Source of the DNA: LSCE01 sp050485425
GTDB lineage: Bacteria > Pseudomonadota > Gammaproteobacteria > Nitrococcales > Aquisalimonadaceae
Reading direction: 5' to 3'
Length of the DNA stretch: 64,000 nt
Assembly: GCA_050485425.1 (NCBI GenBank)
Contig: JBJHBJ010000004.1
Location: 97,371-161,370, forward strand
Shown here: positions 1 through 7,683 of the stretch, in pieces
How the letters are laid out: each line of letters starts with the position of its first letter
Numbering within the stretch: the first letter of the stretch is position 1
Translations under genes and position numbers: made by a program
The notes under the pieces: model-generated
The model's input: the letters and a program-made list of their open reading frames with translations, nothing else
What the model was told of the DNA's origin: nothing
Databases searched by the model: none

Positions 1-314
1 CGGCGGTCGCCCCGCTGCCGGAGCGGGATCTGGTGGAGCGCCGGACGCCGTCTCTGCGTATCGTTTCGCCCGCTACCGGCACCGTCTACTATCGCAACCC
101 GGAAACGCCGGAGGGACTGGCCCGCATACGCCTGCGGGCCGACGTGGCGCCAGGCATCGAACAGTTGGTCTGGTATGTGAACGGCCGGCCGCAGGCCGTG
201 CTCGCGGCCGACCAGGTGTTCGAATGGCCCATGGAGGCCGGCCGGTATGCCTTCCACCTGGAGCTGCCTTTCCGCCCGGAGCGATCTCGCCAGGTGGAGC
301 TGGTTGTGCGCTGA
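1..314 (+). CDS. pbpC: Penicillin-binding protein 1C, C-terminal end (partial)
   Basis: The gene enters from the left edge; the first full codon is at base 3 and the stop is at 312-314. Only about 103 C-terminal residues are present. They match the C-terminal domain that follows the transpeptidase domain in PbpC (BiPBP_C family): a beta-rich segment with 'LRIVSPATGTVYYRNP' and 'LVWYVNGRP', where the family has a similar 'I..P..G' start and a 'WYVNG' strand. PbpC is a bifunctional peptidoglycan synthase anchored in the inner membrane. No catalytic residue lies in the visible part, so the identification rests on this tail domain alone. Confidence 0.75.
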   Translation, partial: AVAPLPERDLVERRTPSLRIVSPATGTVYYRNPETPEGLARIRLRADVAPGIEQLVWYVNGRPQAVLAADQVFEWPMEAGRYAFHLELPFRPERSRQVELVVR

Positions 315-463
315 GCGGTGAATTCACGGATGCCGGCAACGGCATGCGCGTCCGGTCCTCCTCCGATGGCCGCTCGTCATCTCCGGTCTGTGCCGTGCGG
401 GAAAATTTCCCTGAGCCATACTCAGACATTCGTCGCGTGTATGGTACGGGAGGTCGGGAAGCC

Positions 464-1330
464 ATGGCCGAAACAACCGGACAGGTCAATGAATACGTGG
501 AGTTCTGGAACGATACGCTGGCCGACAAGTTCGAGCGCTATCGTGAAATCCTGATGAACGGGCTCAGCCTGCACAGCCGCATTCCCCTCGAACGCCTGGA
601 AGTGACCCCGGGCTCGCACATTCTGGACGTGGGTTGCGGTTGGGGGGATACCGCGCTCACGCTGGCACGCATGACCGGCCCGCAGGGGTCGGTCATGGGC
701 CTGGATTGCGTGGATCGCTTCCTGGAGAAAGGTCGCCGGGACGCCGCCGATGCCGGCCTGACGAACGTGGAGTTCGTGGACGCCGATGTGGAAACCTATC
801 CGTTCAGGCCGGAATACGACCTGTGTTTCTCACGCTTCGGGATGATGTTCTTCCAGAACCCGGTGGCGGCCATGCGCAATATCCGCAAGGCCTTGCGCCC
901 GGGCGGCCGTCTGGTCTTCATTGTCTGGCGGGATATCGAGGACAATCCCTGGTTGGGAGTGCCAAAACAGGTCGTGCTGGACTTCCTGCCGCCTCCTGGC
1001 GAGGATGCCCGGACCTGCGGACCGGGGCCGTTCTCCATGGCCAATCCGGACGTGGTGACGAAACAACTGGAGATCGCCGGCTTCGCCGACATGCAGTTCG
1101 ATCGGACCGATGGGCCGGTCATCGTGGGGGACTCGGTAGAGAACGCCATGCAGTTCCAGCTGGCTCTGGGACCTGCCGGAGAAGTGTTCCGCGAGGCCGG
1201 GGAGGAAGCGGAGCGCCGGCGCGGGGAAATCGAGCAGGCTTTGCGGAACGTGCTGGCGCCGTTCGAGGATCAGGGCCGGATCGTCATGCCGTCCAGTTCC
1301 TGGACGGTGACGGCGCGAAACCCGGGTTGA
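464..1330 (+). CDS. Class I SAM-dependent methyltransferase
   Basis: The product is 288 residues with a Rossmann methyltransferase domain. Motif I is 'ILDVGCGWGDTALTLA' near residues 50-65, an acidic 'GLDCVD' follows strand 2, and the post-motif 'LRPGGRLVFIVW' is near residue 145. The fold matches the Methyltransf_11/25 type; the substrate cannot be read. The longer open frame from 224 overlaps the end of pbpC out of frame. I chose the ATG at 464 because protein-like sequence begins there and a GGGAGG lies about ten bases upstream. It is followed by a strong hairpin and a convergent porin gene, so it is probably a single-gene unit. Confidence 0.8.
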   Translation: MAETTGQVNEYVEFWNDTLADKFERYREILMNGLSLHSRIPLERLEVTPGSHILDVGCGWGDTALTLARMTGPQGSVMGLDCVDRFLEKGRRDAADAGLTNVEFVDADVETYPFRPEYDLCFSRFGMMFFQNPVAAMRNIRKALRPGGRLVFIVWRDIEDNPWLGVPKQVVLDFLPPPGEDARTCGPGPFSMANPDVVTKQLEIAGFADMQFDRTDGPVIVGDSVENAMQFQLALGPAGEVFREAGEEAERRRGEIEQALRNVLAPFEDQGRIVMPSSSWTVTARNPG

Positions 1331-1345
1331 GTCTCACCGGGGAAT

Positions 1346-1383
1346 CAGCGTCCGCGTCGAGCGTGTTCCGGACGCGGACGCTG
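1346..1383. terminator. Hairpin between convergent genes
   Basis: Perfect 13-bp arms (1346-1358 and 1371-1383) enclose a 12-base loop between the stops of the methyltransferase and the porin. No T-run follows on either side. It is probably a bidirectional transcription barrier, but it is not a textbook intrinsic terminator. Confidence 0.5.
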
Positions 1384-1402
1384 ATGAGTGCCGGCGCTGT
1401 GC

Positions 1403-2425
1403 TCAGAAGGTGAAGATGGTCCCGGCGGACACGATGCGCGGCGAGTTGTCGCCGACGCCGCCGCCCACCGGGCTGCCATGCCCGAAGCCACCGGCCGCGT
1501 ATTGCGCGTTTTCCCCGTTCAGCGTGGTGGTTCCGGCGGCGTAGACGGAGAGTTGCGGGGCCAGGCGGTGGGAAATCACCAGCCCGAGGTGGTTCGCCTC
1601 GTCGTCGCCGACATCACTCTCGGCGGCATGCAGCCACTGGACGCCGAGAGAGGTTCCGGTACCGAAGGTGTATTGTGCGTGCGCACCGTAGGTCTGCCGA
1701 TCGAAACTGGCGATGTCGGAATCCATGTGCTCGAACAGCAGGCCGAACCTGGCCGCCCCGGGCGTGAAGACCGCAATGACCCGGTAGGCGTTGTCGACGT
1801 TGTCGTCCTTGCGGTAGGCAGCGGTAAGATCCGCCCAGCCGAAAGCGCGCCCGATACTGGCGCTGATGCTCTCCTCGTCGCCGACACCGCCGAACTGCGC
1901 TGCCAGCCGAATGCCGGAGAACTCCCCATGCCAATGGATGGAACTGGCCTCGCGCGTGTTCAGGTGTGCTGTATTGTCGCTGGAGCGGCCGATGATGGCT
2001 TGCGGGTCAGCGGCTGTGCCGGTGAACAGGGTTCCACGGATACCTGCAACACGGTAGGGGTTGTCCAGCAAGCCGACGCGCACCGTGCCGAATCCCCCGC
2101 GCAGGCCGACGAACGACTGGCGCTGGCCGATGGCTGCGCTCTCGCCGGAGAGATCCACCTGGCGCTCGATCTGCCAGATGCCGGTGAGATTGCTGCCCTC
2201 GATGGGCAGTGCCCCACGGAAGCCGAAGCGGCTGGCGTTGCTGGAGACGCTGGATTCGCTGTCTGAGACGTCGTCGTCGGGTTCAGCGTAATCCAGCGAG
2301 AGATGCAGCAGGCCGTAGACTTCCAGCCTGTCCCCGAGAATCTGAGCCGCCTGACCCGTGACCGGGAGCAGGGAGGCGGTCAGTATTGCTGCGATCAGTA
2401 GCGGTTTTCCTTGTTGGGTCTTCAT
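1403..2425 (-). CDS. Outer-membrane porin (Gram-negative general porin family)
   Basis: This 340-residue protein has a signal peptide ('LLIAAILTASLLPVTGQAA', cleavage near residue 27). The mature start 'LEVYGLLHLSLDY' is the first beta strand typical of 16-strand trimeric porins. The conserved 'SRFGFRGALPIEGS' and 'RQSFVGLRGGFGTVRVG' segments follow, and the chain ends in an aromatic residue ('GTIFTF'), as needed for BAM-dependent insertion. It should form a diffusion channel for small hydrophilic solutes. The ATG at 2425 has an AGGA-type ribosome site (AGGATAAAGAGC). It stands alone between the hairpin and the LysR-type stub. Confidence 0.9.
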   Translation of the reverse strand: MKTQQGKPLLIAAILTASLLPVTGQAAQILGDRLEVYGLLHLSLDYAEPDDDVSDSESSVSSNASRFGFRGALPIEGSNLTGIWQIERQVDLSGESAAIGQRQSFVGLRGGFGTVRVGLLDNPYRVAGIRGTLFTGTAADPQAIIGRSSDNTAHLNTREASSIHWHGEFSGIRLAAQFGGVGDEESISASIGRAFGWADLTAAYRKDDNVDNAYRVIAVFTPGAARFGLLFEHMDSDIASFDRQTYGAHAQYTFGTGTSLGVQWLHAAESDVGDDEANHLGLVISHRLAPQLSVYAAGTTTLNGENAQYAAGGFGHGSPVGGGVGDNSPRIVSAGTIFTF

Positions 2426-2622
2426 GCTCTTTATCCTGAGTTGTCATTGGTTATCGGTGTTGCGAGTAACGCCGAAGGCCAGGAGGCAGTCGCCAGCCGG
2501 CGGCACGGCATTGACTCGCGCTACTCAGGAGAGCGGTTATGTCCTTTTGAATCAATGATTTGAACATGAAGGAATGTCATGCCGGATGTCTTGCACTCCG
2601 GCACCATTCCTGCTCTGCGCGC

Positions 2623-2973
2623 CTACGCCGCGTGGCGGCGAGCCTCGGTCAGCGAGCGTCCGATGATGAACAGGCCCACGGTGATGTCCCGGTAGATCGC
2701 CTGCCCGACATCGGTGAGTTCCACGCCGTTGGAATGGCGATGAAACAACCGGGCGTCCAGATATTCCTCGAAGCGCCGTATCTGGTGCGTGACGGCTGAT
2801 TGCGTCAGGTACAGCTCGGCCGCCGCCCGGGTGAACGACTTCAGACGGGCAACGGCCTCGAAGGCTTTCAGCGTCTGTATGGGGGGATAGCGGACAGGGC
2901 AGTCCTGCGTGTCGATGGAAACGGTTGCTTCGACAGGGGCGTACGGATGGCCGGGGATGGTCTGCGCTTTCAT
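2623..2973 (-). CDS. LysR-type DNA-binding protein lacking the effector domain
   Basis: The product is 116 residues: about 27 leading residues, a LysR winged helix-turn-helix ('LKAFEAVARLKSFTRAAAEL', 'TQSAVTHQIRRFEEYL') and the first part of the linker helix, then a stop. Normal LysR regulators are about 300 residues and carry a two-lobed effector domain, which is absent. The roughly 200 bp downstream contain no in- or out-of-frame remnant of it. The start has a strong GGGAGGAG site six bases upstream, so the short form may be made. It could be a truncated relic or a stand-alone dimerising DNA binder. The GcvA/AmpR-like HTH spacing is seen; the target is unknown. Confidence 0.7.
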   Translation of the reverse strand: MKAQTIPGHPYAPVEATVSIDTQDCPVRYPPIQTLKAFEAVARLKSFTRAAAELYLTQSAVTHQIRRFEEYLDARLFHRHSNGVELTDVGQAIYRDITVGLFIIGRSLTEARRHAA

Positions 2974-3128
2974 GATTGTCTCCTCCCGCGCCCGGTATGG
3001 GCGGCTGTTGTTCTTCAGCGCTGTTTGTCGCGCCTCGGGAGGTCTTTTAGCAGTATTCGGGCCACCCCTGTTTTTTGCCCAAGATATTGATATCTATTGA
3101 AATAAAGTGTTTTTCTCCACGCGCGCAG

Positions 3129-3173
3129 GCAAGAATCCGCCGAATGGCCCGGGTTGAGTCGGCGGATTCTTGC
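3129..3173 (-). terminator. Hairpin downstream of dctD
   Basis: Fifteen-base perfect arms (3129-3143 and 3159-3173) with a 15-base loop lie 50 bases beyond the dctD stop. There is no clear T-run on the minus strand, so it may be a terminator or a processing hairpin. Confidence 0.45.
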
Positions 3174-3222
3174 CGATGACGGATTCGCATGGGCGTCGCG
3201 AGGCAAGGCTCCGGCCGCCGGG

Positions 3223-4608
3223 CTAGCGTTGAATGGCGGCCTCCCGCATCAGTCCGTATCGCTGCATCTTCTCGTTCAGCGTGCGTCGCGGCAGTCGCAG
3301 ATCCTCCATGGCGGCGCGGATATTGCCCTTGTGGCGGCGCAATGCATCCTCGATCAGGCTGCGCTCGAAGGCGCGCACCTGCTCCTGCAGGCCGATCCGT
3401 GGCCCGTCGCGACAGGACGCAGCAGCCCTGAACGGCATGAAGGTCTCGCCCTGTGCGGGGGGAGACAGAACGAAACGCGTGGCTACATTCTTGAGTTCAC
3501 GTACATTGCCGGGCCAGTCGTAGGTCATCAGGGTGGCGATGGTACCCGAGTCCGGGTACACCATGTCTCGCTGATAATTTTCCGCCGCCTGTTCCGCAAA
3601 CATGGTGAACAGAATGGGAATGTCCTCCTTGCGCTCGCGCAGCGGGGGGATACGGAATTCGAGGATGTTGAAGCGGTAGTAGAGGTCCTCCCGCAACAGG
3701 TTGCGTTCCATGGCCTCCTGCGGATCGATGTTCATGGCCGCCACGAGCCGGAAGTTCGCCTGGCGCAGATGGTTGGATCCCAGGCGGCAGAACTCCCGCT
3801 GCTCGATCACACGCAACAGCTTTGCCTGCACGTCCATTGGCATGCTGACCACCTCGTCCAGGAAAAGCGTGCCCTCGGTCGCCTGCTCCAGGCTGCCGAT
3901 ACGGCGCTGGGACGCCGACGTGAAGGCTCCCTGTTCATGGCCGAACAGTTCGCTTTCGGCCAGTGTCGCGGGGATGGCCGCGCAGTTGAGTGCTACGTAC
4001 GGCTGCTGGCGGCGCGGGCTGAGGTCGTGAAGGCAGCGCGCGATCACCTCCTTGCCGGTGCCGGTTTCTCCCACCAGCAATACATTGGCATCCACCGACG
4101 CGGCGTCCAGCACCTGTCGTTTGAGTTTGCTGATGGCCGGACTACTGCCCACCAGGCGCGCGTGCAGCCCGCCCATTTCCTGCATCTGCGCGTGCAGGGA
4201 GCGGTTCTCCAGCACCAGGCGGCGTTTTTCGCAGGCGCGGCGCACCGAGTCCAGCAGGCGTTCGGCATCGAAGGGCTTCTCGATGAAATCATAGGCGCCG
4301 GCGCGCATCGCCTGCACCGCCATGTCGATATCACCATGACCGGTGAACAGGATGACGGGCAGATCGGCGTCCGTCTTCAGCAGGGTCTGCTGCAACTCCA
4401 GTCCGGACATGCCGGGCATGCTGATATCGGAAATCACCACTGCGGGCGCTCCGTATTCCAGCGCCGGGAGGAGTGCGTCGGCACGGCTGTGGGTCTGCAC
4501 GGAGAATCCGGCAAGCCGCAGCCAGCGACTGACCGAGTTCCGCATCGCCTCGTCGTCTTCCACCAGTTGCAGTTCGATGGAGGTGGCGTCCTGAGTGGCC
4601 GTGCTCAT
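3223..4608 (-). CDS. dctD: DctD-like sigma-54-dependent response regulator
   Basis: This 461-residue NtrC-class regulator has a receiver domain (acidic pair D18/D19, phospho-acceptor D61 in 'ISDISMPGMSG', K111), an AAA+ domain with Walker A 'GETGTGKE' at 180-187, and a Fis-type helix-turn-helix at the end ('HKGNIRAAMEDLRLPRRTLN'). In DctB/DctD systems the regulator activates C4-dicarboxylate transport genes from -24/-12 promoters. The sigma-54 contact loop reads GAFTSA at 227-232 instead of the usual GAFTGA. The start overlaps the end of dctB by four bases. The likely target is the divergent TAXI-TRAP operon; that is inference from position. Confidence 0.88.
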   Translation of the reverse strand: MSTATQDATSIELQLVEDDEAMRNSVSRWLRLAGFSVQTHSRADALLPALEYGAPAVVISDISMPGMSGLELQQTLLKTDADLPVILFTGHGDIDMAVQAMRAGAYDFIEKPFDAERLLDSVRRACEKRRLVLENRSLHAQMQEMGGLHARLVGSSPAISKLKRQVLDAASVDANVLLVGETGTGKEVIARCLHDLSPRRQQPYVALNCAAIPATLAESELFGHEQGAFTSASQRRIGSLEQATEGTLFLDEVVSMPMDVQAKLLRVIEQREFCRLGSNHLRQANFRLVAAMNIDPQEAMERNLLREDLYYRFNILEFRIPPLRERKEDIPILFTMFAEQAAENYQRDMVYPDSGTIATLMTYDWPGNVRELKNVATRFVLSPPAQGETFMPFRAAASCRDGPRIGLQEQVRAFERSLIEDALRRHKGNIRAAMEDLRLPRRTLNEKMQRYGLMREAAIQR

Positions 4609-6395
4609 GAAGTTCTCCCGGGAAGCGTGACGGTGAAACGGGCGCCGCCCAAGGGCAGGTTCTCCGCATTGATGGAACCGCCCATGGCGGTGACGATGCG
4701 CTCGGCGATGGCAAGCCCCAGCCCCAGTCCTGAACCGGATCCCTTGGTGGTGAAGAATGGTTCGAACAATTGCCGGGGGTCGCCCGGTATCCCGCTACCG
4801 GAATCCTCCACGGTGAGAACGACGTGCTCGCCTTCTTCCCGAGCGCGGATGCGCAACAGGCGCTCGTCTGTCGACTCCATGGCGTCAATCGCATTCCGGA
4901 TCAGGTTGACCGTGACCTGTTCCAGGCGGACTTGCTCTCCCAGCGCTTCCAGTGGTGTTTCCGGAAGCTCAGTGTGGACCTGGACATCGGCGCTGGCGAG
5001 CTCGCCCCGGAGCAGTAGCAGCGCATTGCTGACACTGTCCCTGAGATCGAAAGGCTCCGCGCGCTCGTCGCTCTTCCGGGCGAAGGTCTTCAGCTCCCGC
5101 GTCATCACAGACATCCGGTGGACCAGGCTGTCCACCTGATGCATGACGTCTGCGAGTTCCTCCTGGGAGCCACGCGTGATCAGCAGCCGCGCGGACGCCA
5201 GGTTGGTGCGCATGGCGGCCAGTGGCTGGTTGATCTCGTGCGCAACCGATGCAGAGATCTGTCCGAGTGCCGCCATCTTGGTGGCCTGGACCAGTTCGGC
5301 CTCGGCAGCCCGCAGTTCCTGCTCGGCACGTCGTCGCTCCTCGATCTCCGTCTGGAGCTGGGTGTTCACCGCGCGTAGCTCGGCGGCGTCGGCGGCTTCC
5401 CGGCGTGAGCGGAGTGTTTCCCGGCGTTCGTGGAGTAGCGCGATCAGCAGATACAGCATCACGGCGGCGGCAATCATGATGAGCAGGCTGGTATCCAGCC
5501 GCTGGTTTATCGGCGCCATGGGCAGCAGATAGGTCAGCTCCCATTCCAGCGGGTCTATCAGGTTCCTGCCGGAGAGGAAACGTTCGCCATCGATTTCGGT
5601 GATCTCGTAGCCACGCCTGCTGGAAATCGTCAACGGCAGCTCCGGTGGTTCATCCACGTGCGCACCGGGAATCTCCAGGGCCGGAGGAACCACGCCCGCG
5701 CCGGTGCCCGGCAGCCAGCGGTATCGCCAGTTATCCCGGCTTGCCATCACCACCAGACCGGCCTGATCAGCCACCAGCACGGATTCGTCGTGCGTCTGCC
5801 AGCTGCGTTCGATCCCGATGAGGCTGATCTTCACCACCGCCACCCCGGATACGACACCGCCCAGTTCGATGGGCCTGGAGATGTAGTAGCCCGGCACGCG
5901 GCTGGTCGTGCCCACCGCGAACTGGCCTCCCTCGTGACCAGCCTTGGCGTCACGGAAATAGGCGCGAAAGCTGAAGTTGCCGCCGATGAAGCTGTCCGGT
6001 GCCCGCCAGTTGCTGGAGGCCAGCGTGGTCCCGTTCGCATCCATGATGTAGATCACGTCCGCTTCGGAATCCCGCACGGCCTCCTCCAGGTAGCGGTTGG
6101 CCTGCAGCACCGCCGTGCGGTAGCGAAGCAGGTCGTGGACCAGCTCGGACTGGGCAACCAGGTACGGGATGGTGCGATAGCGTTGAAGCTCGCCGTAGAT
6201 GGTGCGCTCGTACAGCGCCAGCCGCTCATTGATGAGCTGCTGCTGCTCGAACATCAGACTGTCTCTCAGCAGGCTCTGGGCGGGGAGGATGACGGCCGCG
6301 GCCAGCAGCAGGTAGATCGCCGAAACCATCAGACGACGACGCATCAGTGAATGGCCCAGCCGCGCCAGCCAAGCTCGTTTGCCTTGCCGCTCCAC
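4605..6395 (-). CDS. dctB: DctB-like sensor histidine kinase
   Basis: The product is 596 residues: a first membrane helix (about 20-42), a long periplasmic double-Cache region (about 45-300), a second helix near 310-330, a coiled-coil linker, the H-box 'SVAHEINQPLAAMRTN' with the phospho-accepting His, the N-box 'NLIRNAIDAM', and G-boxes 'DSGSGIP' and 'GLGLGLAI'. This is the layout of DctB, which senses external C4-dicarboxylates. The start is a GTG at 6395 with GAGGGAG upstream; an in-frame ATG near residue 18 is an alternative. Because the neighbouring transporter is TAXI-type, the ligand may differ from succinate or malate. Confidence 0.87.
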   Translation of the reverse strand: MERQGKRAWLARLGHSLMRRRLMVSAIYLLLAAAVILPAQSLLRDSLMFEQQQLINERLALYERTIYGELQRYRTIPYLVAQSELVHDLLRYRTAVLQANRYLEEAVRDSEADVIYIMDANGTTLASSNWRAPDSFIGGNFSFRAYFRDAKAGHEGGQFAVGTTSRVPGYYISRPIELGGVVSGVAVVKISLIGIERSWQTHDESVLVADQAGLVVMASRDNWRYRWLPGTGAGVVPPALEIPGAHVDEPPELPLTISSRRGYEITEIDGERFLSGRNLIDPLEWELTYLLPMAPINQRLDTSLLIMIAAAVMLYLLIALLHERRETLRSRREAADAAELRAVNTQLQTEIEERRRAEQELRAAEAELVQATKMAALGQISASVAHEINQPLAAMRTNLASARLLITRGSQEELADVMHQVDSLVHRMSVMTRELKTFARKSDERAEPFDLRDSVSNALLLLRGELASADVQVHTELPETPLEALGEQVRLEQVTVNLIRNAIDAMESTDERLLRIRAREEGEHVVLTVEDSGSGIPGDPRQLFEPFFTTKGSGSGLGLGLAIAERIVTAMGGSINAENLPLGGARFTVTLPGRTS

Positions 6396-6638
6396 CCGCG
6401 TACTCCCTCGCCTAAGGATGGTTTCCAGTTTATCACCCGTTGCTGGGGGGTGGGCTATGGATCTTTGTCAAAAACATTCTATTTCAGGGGCTTAGGTGCG
6501 GCCATGACGACTTTTCATTGGATCAACCGCCGCTTGGTATGGGATACAGCCTAACCGCACACGGATGCACCGGCCTGGACGTCCGGCTCCGTTGTCCGCG
6601 CGATGCCCTGAAAAATAGCGATTGGAGGAGAGTCAGTA
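6396..6638. promoter_or_regulatory. Divergent control region dctB / TAXI-TRAP
   Basis: These 243 bp separate dctB and the transporter operon. A sequence with GG at 6520-6521 and GC at 6532-6533 has the ten-base spacing of a -24/-12 sigma-54 promoter and would point towards the transporter, but the flanking bases (TTGGATCA, CCGC) match the consensus only partly. The strong ribosome site GGAGGAG of the TAXI gene lies at the right end. No clear inverted-repeat operator was seen. Confidence 0.3.
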
Positions 6639-7619
6639 ATGAACGCATTCATCCGAAGGACGCTCGGCCTGGCTTGTGCCGTGGTACTGGCGGCCAGTGC
6701 CGGCAGCGCAGTTGCGGACCGCAGCGACTGGCCACGCAGCCTGACCGTGGGTACGGCCAGTCAGGGGGGGACCTACTACATCTACGGTGCCGGCTGGGCC
6801 AATATGGTCAGCGAGGCCCTCAACATCAATGCCGGGGCGGAAGTCACCGGCGGTCCCGTGCAGAACGCCACGCTGGTACAGATGGGCGAACACCAGTTCG
6901 GCATGGTGACGATGGGCCCGGTCTACGAGGCGTGGCACGGGCGCAGCCCGCTGGCGCCGGGCCTGGAGCACACGGATCTGCGCGCGGTCTTTCCCATGTA
7001 CCAGACCACGCTGCAGATCATTACGCTGAAGGGTTCCGGCATCACCTCGGTGTCCGACCTGGATGGCAAGACCGTCGGCGTGGGGCCTGCGGGCGGCACG
7101 GCTGACATGTACCACCCGCGGTTCTTCGAGAAGCTGGGACTCAACGTGCGCACGCGCAATGGCGGCGCCTCCGACCTGGCCGGGCAGCTGCAGGACGGGC
7201 TGATCGATGCCTTCGCCTTCGCCGCTGGCAACCCCATCTCGGCGTTCAGCCAGTTGGAGGCGCAGACCGAGGTCAACATCTTCTCGTACAACGAAGAAGA
7301 GCTCGAGCGGCTGCTCCCGGATTTCCCGGAACTCAGCGTGTTCGAGATCCCCGCCAGCACCTACCGCAGCATCGACCAGGATTTGCCGGCGGTCAGCGTG
7401 TGGAACTTTGCCGTGACGCACAAGGACATGCCCGAGTCCCTGGTGTATGGCGTCACCAAGACGGTCATGGAGAACAACGACCGTATGCGGCAGATCCACG
7501 GTGCTTCGCGGGAAACCGTTCCGGAGAACGCTGTCCACGCCGGCATTCTGCCGTTCCACCCCGGAGCCAGGCGCTGGTTCGAGGAGAACGGATACTCGCT
7601 GGATAACGGTTCCCAGTGA
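6639..7619 (+). CDS. TAXI-family TRAP transporter solute-binding protein
   Basis: This 326-residue secreted protein has a signal peptide ending near 'GSAVA' (residue 25). The mature start 'RSLTVGTASQGGTYYIYGAG' is the signature of TAXI binding proteins, and the family segment 'ITSVSDLDGKTVGVGPAGG' lies near residue 135. TAXI proteins capture a solute (glutamate, dicarboxylates or related acids in studied cases) in the periplasm and hand it to a fused TRAP permease, which is encoded next. The ligand is not readable here, but the downstream malic enzyme and the DctBD pair point to a C4 acid. A hairpin between this gene and the permease fits higher expression of the binding protein. Confidence 0.9.
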   Translation: MNAFIRRTLGLACAVVLAASAGSAVADRSDWPRSLTVGTASQGGTYYIYGAGWANMVSEALNINAGAEVTGGPVQNATLVQMGEHQFGMVTMGPVYEAWHGRSPLAPGLEHTDLRAVFPMYQTTLQIITLKGSGITSVSDLDGKTVGVGPAGGTADMYHPRFFEKLGLNVRTRNGGASDLAGQLQDGLIDAFAFAAGNPISAFSQLEAQTEVNIFSYNEEELERLLPDFPELSVFEIPASTYRSIDQDLPAVSVWNFAVTHKDMPESLVYGVTKTVMENNDRMRQIHGASRETVPENAVHAGILPFHPGARRWFEENGYSLDNGSQ

Positions 7620-7630
7620 GCTTTCGGCGG

Positions 7631-7655
7631 CGCCGGTGCCCTGACGGTACCGGCG
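7631..7655 (+). terminator. Intercistronic hairpin after the binding protein
   Basis: Ten-base arms (7631-7640 and 7646-7655, one mismatch) with a five-base loop follow the TAXI stop by 11 bases. No T-run follows, so a partial terminator or mRNA-stabilising hairpin is likely. Such hairpins are common after binding-protein genes. Confidence 0.45.
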
Positions 7656-7683
7656 TCTTCACGTTCATACGAGGTTGAAGGCG

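Noticed and set aside
2974..3222. Missing LysR effector domain or another gene here
   Set aside because: It lies upstream of the LysR stub, and contains only its ribosome site, AT-rich promoter-like DNA and the hairpin after dctD.
6518..6536. Sigma-54 promoter as a firm feature
   Set aside because: The GG/GC spacing is right but the flanking bases match weakly, so it is only mentioned in the control-region entry.
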